From Rhodoferax sp. (GTDB lineage Bacteria; Pseudomonadota; Gammaproteobacteria; Burkholderiales; Burkholderiaceae_C): 5,882 nucleotides of DNA. Below the pieces are notes generated by a model. It was not told the origin of the DNA. It did not search any database and worked only from the letters and a program-made list of their open reading frames with translations. The stretch covers positions 1-5,882 of the forward strand of contig JAJAZK010000169.1 of NCBI GenBank assembly GCA_026785765.1, given 5' to 3'. Every line of letters begins with the position of its first letter. The first letter of the stretch is position 1. The position numbers and the translations under genes were made by a program. This document shows, one piece after another, positions 1-5,026 of the stretch.

Positions 1-531
1 GCGGGAGCCGTCCTGCCCCTGGCAATGCGTTATTTTCGAGATCGACGCTCGTTCAAGCCACAGGATGCCGAGGTCGCACTTGCCTTCAATTGCGAGCAAC
101 TTCCGTGTGCACGCAGCCACATCGATTTATCGGATCAGGTGGATGCGCTGGGCATGCGGCGCCTGCGCGTTGATTGGCAGATCGATGGCAGCGAACTGCG
201 AGCCATGCGAGCCTTGGGGCAAAGGGTCAAACGCCAATTTGAGAAGCAAGGGCTGGCGGAGATTTCACTTGATCCCCGGCTGATGGATGGGGACCCTTCA
301 TTTCTGGCCAGTGTTCACGACGCAATCCATCACATGGGCACGACACGCATGTCGACCGACCCGGCGCACGGTTTCGTAGACCCCAATCTCAAAGTACATG
401 GGACCGGAAATCTATATGTTGCGGGTGCCGCAGTGTTTCCATCCACTGGGTTTGCGAACCCGACGTTTACAGCGATAGCGCTGGCATTGCGACTGGCGGT
501 CCATCTGAAGGCGGAGATTGGTCGTGCCTGA
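1..531 (+). CDS. GMC-family flavin oxidoreductase, C-terminal part (5' end outside window)
   Basis: The frame is open from base 1, so the first codon seen is internal and 176 residues are visible. These match the C-terminal substrate domain of glucose-methanol-choline (GMC) oxidoreductases. The signature HHMGTTRM (codons from base 328) fits the family pattern HxxGTxRM, whose His is the catalytic base. The later block VDPNLKVHGTGNLYVAGAAV followed by PSTGFANPTFTA carries the conserved Asn-Pro (Asn codon at 457), 43 residues after the His, close to the His/Asn pair spacing in choline oxidase. This last block also contacts FAD in the family. The FAD-binding Rossmann part must lie upstream. GMC enzymes oxidise alcohols to aldehydes or ketones; the substrate here is unknown. 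The context of an aldo/keto reductase and glycosyltransferases suggests a sugar or sugar-derived alcohol (inference). Its stop overlaps the next gene's start by 8 bases. Confidence 0.92.
   Translation, partial: AGAVLPLAMRYFRDRRSFKPQDAEVALAFNCEQLPCARSHIDLSDQVDALGMRRLRVDWQIDGSELRAMRALGQRVKRQFEKQGLAEISLDPRLMDGDPSFLASVHDAIHHMGTTRMSTDPAHGFVDPNLKVHGTGNLYVAGAAVFPSTGFANPTFTAIALALRLAVHLKAEIGRA
513..516 (+). promoter_or_regulatory. Shine-Dalgarno for the aldo/keto reductase
   Basis: GGAG, within AAGGCGGAGA, lies inside the end of the GMC gene. It is 7 bases upstream of GTG at 524 but only 1 base upstream of TTG at 518. This spacing decides in favour of the GTG start and implies translational coupling to the GMC gene. 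Confidence 0.65.
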
Positions 532-1513
532 AACGCCCGAAACTGTCGACACGGATGCCAGCCATCGACTCGGTTTTGGCTGCAGCAACTTGGGAAGTGA
601 CCTTAGTTACCGTGCAAGCTGCTCACTCATCGAAACCGCGTTTGACGCCGGGTTCAGGTACTTCGATGTCGCGCCATCCTACGGCCACGGTCAAGCGGAA
701 CGAATTCTTGGCGATGTGCTGCAAGGCGTTCGCGATGAAGTGACTCTGGTTACGAAAGTGGGCATCGCGCACCCGCGCAGAGTCAACGCGTTGCTGGCCC
801 TCAAACGAGCAGCGGCTCCCATCAAGCGCCTGCTGCCGGGATTGTGGTCGCATGGCGCCCAACAGACTCGCCGCGCTACAGCGCCAGGAGGGCAGTTTGG
901 AGCAAAGGACATTACAGCGTCGATCGAAATGAGTCTGACCCGCCTTCGAACCGCCAGCATTGACTGGCTTCTGTTACATGAAGTGCGACCGAATGAACTC
1001 ACCGCGGAGAGCCTTCTCGTGCTCCAGCAGGCGGTGGCAATCGGGCACGTGCGGGGGCTGGGTCTGGGCACTTCAGTACATGACACCCAAACCACGCTTG
1101 TCCAATATCCCGGCATTTTTGGACTTGTGCAAATGAACCATTTTTGGGGAGCCTTCTCATGGCATCCCGGGGAAACCCCGTTGCTTGTCACACACCGGGC
1201 AATTCGGGACGGCATGGCCATCGTGAACGAAGAAGGATTCCGGCACAGCCTCGAGGTTCAACCAGCATATGCGATCCTGCTCGACGCCATCAAGTCCAAT
1301 GTAATCGCCGCAGATTTGCTACTCGCGGCCGCGCTACAACGACGAGTTGCGCGTGTGCTGGTCGGCTCATCGAGACCAGATCGGGTACGCCAGTTCATGC
1401 ATGTGGCACGATCCGATTCATGGTCTTCCCTGGCCGCACAGTTGAACTCCGCTCTCGAGTCCTACCGCAAAGCCATCACCGAACGGCACGAAACTGCTTT
1501 CGAAAAAGCATGA
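524..1513 (+). CDS. Aldo/keto reductase family oxidoreductase
   Basis: This predicted 329-residue protein has the usual length and motif order of NAD(P)H-dependent aldo/keto reductases, which are cytosolic TIM-barrel enzymes that reduce carbonyls to alcohols. The catalytic tetrad is complete: Asp48 and Tyr53 in YFDVAPSYGHGQAE, Lys78 in LVTKVG, and His152 in WLLLHE (numbered from GTG 524). The GLGLGTSVHD strand, the Gln in VQMNHF and the C-terminal VLVGSSRPDRVRQF, which in the family helps bind the cofactor, follow in order. I chose GTG 524 because of its ribosome binding site; TTG 518 is a less likely alternative two codons earlier. The gene starts inside the end of the GMC oxidoreductase gene, so the two are probably made together. 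The substrate is unknown; a keto-sugar or aldehyde made by the GMC enzyme is a reasonable guess. The arginine-rich stretch at residues 83-128, between Lys78 and the next barrel strand, is probably a loop over the active site. Confidence 0.92.
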   Translation: MPETPETVDTDASHRLGFGCSNLGSDLSYRASCSLIETAFDAGFRYFDVAPSYGHGQAERILGDVLQGVRDEVTLVTKVGIAHPRRVNALLALKRAAAPIKRLLPGLWSHGAQQTRRATAPGGQFGAKDITASIEMSLTRLRTASIDWLLLHEVRPNELTAESLLVLQQAVAIGHVRGLGLGTSVHDTQTTLVQYPGIFGLVQMNHFWGAFSWHPGETPLLVTHRAIRDGMAIVNEEGFRHSLEVQPAYAILLDAIKSNVIAADLLLAAALQRRVARVLVGSSRPDRVRQFMHVARSDSWSSLAAQLNSALESYRKAITERHETAFEKA

Positions 1514-1659
1514 GCAACCTTGAAGCGGGCTACCCGCTGCATTGCACACCCGAAGACGGGATTGCGCCGCCGCGACAGTACGGCAGGCAAGTTGCCGTGC
1601 CATTGAATTGTTTGGCAACCCCAATGTGGCCCTGTGATTTCCCCCGCTGGAGTACCTAG
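1510..1659 (+). CDS. Doubtful 49-residue small reading frame between neighbours
   Basis: An ATG overlaps the aldo/keto reductase stop as ATGA, and the frame ends at TAG 1657-1659, which overlaps the next GTG start as TAGTG. The predicted peptide starts MSNLEAGYPLHC and ends PMWPCDFPRWST. It has three Cys, five aromatic residues near or in the last third, and no predicted membrane segment or signal peptide. I do not recognise it. For it: the frame fills the gap exactly with coupling-type overlaps at both ends, and about two thirds of its third codon positions are G or C. Against it: there is no convincing Shine-Dalgarno before 1510, the peptide has no family resemblance I can see, and an open frame of this length occurs readily by chance in GC-rich DNA. 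It could also be plain leader or spacer sequence for the glycosyltransferase gene. Confidence 0.22.
   Translation: MSNLEAGYPLHCTPEDGIAPPRQYGRQVAVPLNCLATPMWPCDFPRWST
1578..1619 (+). other. Two mutually exclusive hairpins in the intergenic region
   Basis: ACGGCA at 1580-1585 can pair with TGCCGT at 1593-1598 (7-base loop, extendable by a U-G and a G-C pair to 1578 and 1600). The second half of that stem overlaps GTTGCC at 1591-1596, which can instead pair with GGCAAC at 1614-1619. The two folds cannot form together. Neither is followed by a T-run, so neither is a typical intrinsic terminator. The location, 40 to 80 bases before the glycosyltransferase start, would suit a leader structure, but short inverted repeats also arise by chance. 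Confidence 0.3.
1649..1652 (+). promoter_or_regulatory. Shine-Dalgarno for the tandem glycosyltransferase
   Basis: GGAG (in CTGGAG) lies 6 bases before GTG 1659. It supports that start, from which the protein opens directly with the first beta strand MRIAIVTN expected of a GT-B enzyme. Confidence 0.65.
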
Positions 1660-3866
1660 TGCGTATTGCCATCGTCACCAACATCCCGGCACCGTATCGC
1701 GTCCCGGTTTACAACCTGCTTGCGGCGCGCAAGGATGTTCAACTGCACGTCTTCTACGCCAGCGAGCGCGAGCCGGACCGCAGTTGGGATCTACCGCCTC
1801 TCACCCACCCGCATACCTTTTTGCCTGGCCGCATGGTCACGCGAGGAGCGCGCTTCATCCACCACAACCCGCAGGTCTATGCAAGACTGGGCCAATTTCA
1901 ACCCGACGTGGTGGTGACCACGGGTTTCAACCCGGTTCATTTGTTCGCATTTGCCTGGGCCAGGCTGCACCGACGCCGCCACATCGCCATGACCGACGGA
2001 ACGCTTGCATCGGAGGCTGGCCTGTCCACACTGCACCGCATGGTCCGGCGCTTTGTATTTACAGGCAGCCGGTCTTTTGTGGCGGCCAGCAACGGCGGCC
2101 GGGCGCTGCTTGCGTCCTACGGCATCGCCGCTGACCGCGTGCATGCCTCTCCCCTGTGTGCCAATGCCAATGCAGACTGGAGCGCGGCAAACCGCGCGCC
2201 GGCCGACGTCGATCTGCTTTTTTCAGGGCGCCTTGTCACCATCAAGAATCCATTGTTCGCATTGCAGGTGGCCAACGACGCCGCGTTGGCGCTGGGGCGG
2301 CGGGTGAGCATCGCCTTTTTAGGCAGCGGCCCGCTGGACCAGGCCGTTGGCGAGGCCGCCAGGAGCATGGGTAACCGGGTTGACGTGCACTTTGCCGGCC
2401 ACGTCCGCCAAGCCGACCTGCCGAACTGGTTTTACCGTGCGCGCCTCTTCATCTTTCCAACCACCTGGGACCCGTGGGGTGTGGTTGCCAACGAAGCTTG
2501 CATGGCGGGGCTGCCCGTGCTTGTTTCGCCCCACGCCGGCGTGGCGGGCGAACTCATCCGGGACGGCGTCAATGGGCGCGTGTTGCCGCTGGACATAGCC
2601 ACCTGGACGGCCGCCGCGGTAGAGCTTTTGTCATCGCCGGAATTGAGGGAACGCATGGGTACGCAGGCGCGCGGCCTGGTTGCGCCGTACAACTTCGAGC
2701 GCGCAGCGCAGGGCATTGTGGACGCGGCACAGCAGGCTACCCGCCAGCGCGTAGTGTGTGTCCAACGCCGCCTGACGCACTACCGGGTGCCGCTGTTCGA
2801 GCGTATGCGCGTACTGTTAGCCCAGCAGGGCGTCACGTTCGAACTGGTCTATGGCGACCCGACGCCGGATGAAAGGAGCAAGCGCGATGGCGGCAGCCTT
2901 GCGTGGGGCAAACACGTGCCTTGCCACTATTTTTGGCAAAACCGGTTGTGTTGGCAAAACTTTGGAAGCACGACAAGAGGGGCAGACCTGGTCATCGTGA
3001 CGCAAGAGAACAAGCTGCTCTACAACCTGCTGGCGGTTTCACTGCGGCGGCCCAAGCGGTTGGCATTCTGGGGCCACGGTCGCAACTTTCAGTCCCTGAA
3101 CGCGGAAGGTTTGAGCGAGCGCTTCAAACGTTGGACTTCGAGGCATGTCGACTGGTGGTTTGCGTATACCGGCCTGAGTGAGCTGCTTGTGCAGAACATG
3201 GGTTTTCGCGACAGCCGTATCACCAATCTGGAGAATGCGGTAGATACGCACGTACTGGCGGACCAATGTGAACACGTTACCCTGGCTGACGTGGCGGCGC
3301 ACCGCTCGCGCCTGAATCTGGGGGACGGGCTCAGCGGCATTTTTGTCGGCTCGCTATACGCCGAAAAGCGGCTGGAGTTTTTGCTGGAGGCAGGCAAACG
3401 TCTCGCCGCCGAGGTGCCGGGTTTTCACCTTGTGGTGGTTGGTGATGGCCCGCAGCGATGGGTGGTGGAGGCGGCCGCGCAGCAGGAACCATGGCTGCGT
3501 TATACGGGCCCGGTGCACGGCTTTGAGAAGGCCGTCAGCCTGCGTGCTGCCAGCCTGATGCTCAACCCCGGCCTGGTCGGTCTTGGCATTCTCGACGCAT
3601 TTGTGGCGGGCCTGCCCCTGGTCACAACCGACTGCAAACTGCACTCCCCCGAAATCGACTACTTGCGCAACGGCGAGAACGGCCTGATGACCGCAGACTC
3701 CATCGACGCCTACGTGGCCGCGTGTCGGCACCTGCTGCTCGACAGCGATGCCAGACGCAAGATGGGAGCCGCTGGCAGCCAGGATGCAGCGCGCTACACC
3801 ATGGAAAACATGACACAGCGGTTTTGCGCTGGTGTGCTGGCTGCCCTGAAGGTGCAGTCGCCGTGA
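1659..3866 (+). CDS. Tandem glycosyltransferase: two fused GT-B (GT4-like) units
   Basis: The 735-residue protein is twice the length of a usual GT4 enzyme and holds two complete GT-B units. Unit 1 (about 1-360) opens MRIAIVTNIPAPYRVPVYNLL; it has the nucleotide-sugar site residues Arg191 and Lys196 in FSGRLVTIKNP, then PTTWDPWGVVANEACMAG, where Asp271 and Glu279 take the places of the EX7E pair. Unit 2 (about 364-735) opens RVVCVQRRLTHYRVPLFERM, again with a YRVP motif at the same depth. It has VGSLYAEKRLEFL (Ser565 where Arg is usual, Lys570), then NPGLVGLGILDAFVAGLP, where Gly638 and Asp646 replace both Glu of EX7E, and HSPEIDYL at 662-669. No transmembrane segment or signal peptide is evident, so it is likely cytosolic or peripheral at the membrane. 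It probably adds two sugars to a lipid-linked or growing glycan; donors and acceptors are unknown. Its stop overlaps the next GTG by 4 bases. Confidence 0.93.
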   Translation: MRIAIVTNIPAPYRVPVYNLLAARKDVQLHVFYASEREPDRSWDLPPLTHPHTFLPGRMVTRGARFIHHNPQVYARLGQFQPDVVVTTGFNPVHLFAFAWARLHRRRHIAMTDGTLASEAGLSTLHRMVRRFVFTGSRSFVAASNGGRALLASYGIAADRVHASPLCANANADWSAANRAPADVDLLFSGRLVTIKNPLFALQVANDAALALGRRVSIAFLGSGPLDQAVGEAARSMGNRVDVHFAGHVRQADLPNWFYRARLFIFPTTWDPWGVVANEACMAGLPVLVSPHAGVAGELIRDGVNGRVLPLDIATWTAAAVELLSSPELRERMGTQARGLVAPYNFERAAQGIVDAAQQATRQRVVCVQRRLTHYRVPLFERMRVLLAQQGVTFELVYGDPTPDERSKRDGGSLAWGKHVPCHYFWQNRLCWQNFGSTTRGADLVIVTQENKLLYNLLAVSLRRPKRLAFWGHGRNFQSLNAEGLSERFKRWTSRHVDWWFAYTGLSELLVQNMGFRDSRITNLENAVDTHVLADQCEHVTLADVAAHRSRLNLGDGLSGIFVGSLYAEKRLEFLLEAGKRLAAEVPGFHLVVVGDGPQRWVVEAAAQQEPWLRYTGPVHGFEKAVSLRAASLMLNPGLVGLGILDAFVAGLPLVTTDCKLHSPEIDYLRNGENGLMTADSIDAYVAACRHLLLDSDARRKMGAAGSQDAARYTMENMTQRFCAGVLAALKVQSP
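3848..3852 (+). promoter_or_regulatory. Shine-Dalgarno for the second glycosyltransferase
   Basis: GAAGG lies 10 bases before GTG 3863, inside the end of the tandem glycosyltransferase gene. The spacing is a little long, but no better candidate start is near, and the GTGA overlap with the upstream stop favours coupled translation. Confidence 0.5.
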
Positions 3867-5023
3867 AGATACTGGTCGTTCACAACGCCTATCAGCAACG
3901 CGGCGGCGAAGACTCCGTGGTGGAAGCCGAGGTCGCCTTGCTGCGCTCGCGCGGTCACGCAGTTGCCATGTATGGCCGCGACAATCATGAACTGGCAGCG
4001 ATGGGCCGCGCCAGCGCGGCGCTGGATACGCTTTGGTCGCGCCGCACCGTACAGGACATCAGCGCTATCTTCGCGCACGACAAACCGGACCTGATCCACG
4101 TGCACAACACGTTTCCGTTGATCTCCCCATCGCTGTACTGGGCCGCCGCAGGCGCGCGCGTACCGGTGGTGCAAACGCTACACAACTTTCGCCTGCTGTG
4201 TCCGCAGGCCATGCTGTTGCGAGACGGCAAGGTTTGCGAACAGTGTGTAGGCACGACACCGCTGGCGGGCGTGGTCCATGGCTGCTACCGCGGCTCCCGC
4301 GCGCAGACGGCCGTGTTGGCCGGCATGCTAGTGCTGCACCGGGCCATAGGTACCTGGGCCGACAAGGTTACCCGGTTCATTGCACTCAATGAGTTTTGTC
4401 GCGCCAAGTTCATCGAAGGCGGGTTACCTGCGCACAAGATCGTGGTGAAGCCCAATTTTGTCGACTTCGAGGCGCCGCCGCCCACCACGCGAGCCGGGTT
4501 TCTATTTGTCGGGCGCTTGTCGCCGGAGAAGGGGGTTGGCGTATTGGCCAAAGCTTCAGTCCAGGCACCTGGTTGTGAATTGACCATCGTTGGCACTGGC
4601 CCCGACAGCGCTACTGCGGCGGGCATTCAAGGTGCAAAGATACTTGGCGCACTGCCTGGCAGTGAGGTGTTGAATCAAATGTGTCGGGCGACCGCGCTGG
4701 TTCTACCCAGCATTTGGTATGAGACTTTTGGGCTTGTCGCGGTTGAAGCCTTTGCATGCGGTACACCTGTAATTGCGAGTCGAATTGGTGTGCTTGAGAC
4801 TTTGGTTAATGATGGAGTGAACGGCCTCCTGTTTGAGCCAGGCAATTCCGACGATCTCGCCGCGAAGATGAGATGGGCACTTGCGAACCCTGGTCGTATG
4901 GCGGAGATGGGGCGCAAGGCGCGAGCGCACTACGAGGCGAACTTCACCGGTCGGGACAACTATGCGCAGCTCCTCCAGATATACCAACACGCAGTTGCTG
5001 GATGCGGCGCAACGAGGACATGA
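3863..5023 (+). CDS. GT4 family glycosyltransferase
   Basis: This predicted 386-residue retaining glycosyltransferase has the normal GT4 length. The N-terminal acceptor domain opens VKILVVHNAYQQRGGEDSVV, with a glycine pair in the first loop, and continues with DLIHVHNTFPLISPSLYWAA. Four cysteines, Cys113, Cys125, Cys128 and Cys141, lie close together in that domain. The C-terminal donor domain has FVGRLSPEKGV (Arg218, Lys223) for nucleotide-sugar phosphates and YETFGLVAVEAFACGTPV, a standard EX7E motif (Glu287, Glu295). GTG 3863 is chosen because it gives the first beta strand directly; the frame is open further upstream to 3722, but that part lies inside the tandem glycosyltransferase gene and has no GT-B character. 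The first two thirds are GC-rich, while from about base 4540 the gene has clearly lower GC, yet the protein reads as one intact enzyme. Donor sugar and acceptor cannot be told from sequence; it very likely works with the preceding glycosyltransferase on the same glycan. Confidence 0.95.
   Translation: MKILVVHNAYQQRGGEDSVVEAEVALLRSRGHAVAMYGRDNHELAAMGRASAALDTLWSRRTVQDISAIFAHDKPDLIHVHNTFPLISPSLYWAAAGARVPVVQTLHNFRLLCPQAMLLRDGKVCEQCVGTTPLAGVVHGCYRGSRAQTAVLAGMLVLHRAIGTWADKVTRFIALNEFCRAKFIEGGLPAHKIVVKPNFVDFEAPPPTTRAGFLFVGRLSPEKGVGVLAKASVQAPGCELTIVGTGPDSATAAGIQGAKILGALPGSEVLNQMCRATALVLPSIWYETFGLVAVEAFACGTPVIASRIGVLETLVNDGVNGLLFEPGNSDDLAAKMRWALANPGRMAEMGRKARAHYEANFTGRDNYAQLLQIYQHAVAGCGATRT
5014..5018 (+). 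promoter_or_regulatory. Shine-Dalgarno for the methyltransferase
   Basis: GAGGA, inside the last codons of the glycosyltransferase gene, lies 8 bases before ATG 5027. It favours this ATG over the in-frame ATG at 5039. Confidence 0.65.
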
Positions 5024-5026
5024 TCG

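Noticed and set aside
518..520. TTG as start of the aldo/keto reductase
   Set aside because: Only 1 base separates it from the GGAG; GTG at 524 has a proper 7-base spacing.
691..1221. 176-residue antisense reading frame
   Set aside because: It is opposite the aldo/keto reductase, whose catalytic tetrad is complete; long antisense frames are common in GC-rich DNA.
1144..1509. Long upstream part of the frame ending at 1659
   Set aside because: It lies out of frame inside the well-supported aldo/keto reductase gene, and its protein is Arg-rich without family character; only the part after 1510 is outside that gene.
1578..1619. Intrinsic terminator between the aldo/keto reductase and the glycosyltransferase
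   Set aside because: Stems exist but no T-run follows either.
1514..1658. Sigma70 promoter in the gap
   Set aside because: I see no pair of -35 and -10 boxes with acceptable spacing and match.
1634..2134. 166-residue + strand frame overlapping the tandem glycosyltransferase
   Set aside because: Its composition (Pro, His, Arg, Gly rich) is that of a frame shadow, while the overlapping frame has a clear GT-B fold.
3722..3862. Upstream extension of the second glycosyltransferase
   Set aside because: It would overlap the tandem glycosyltransferase gene by about 145 bases and adds Arg/Gln/Cys-rich sequence unlike a GT-B start; GTG 3863 gives the expected first strand.
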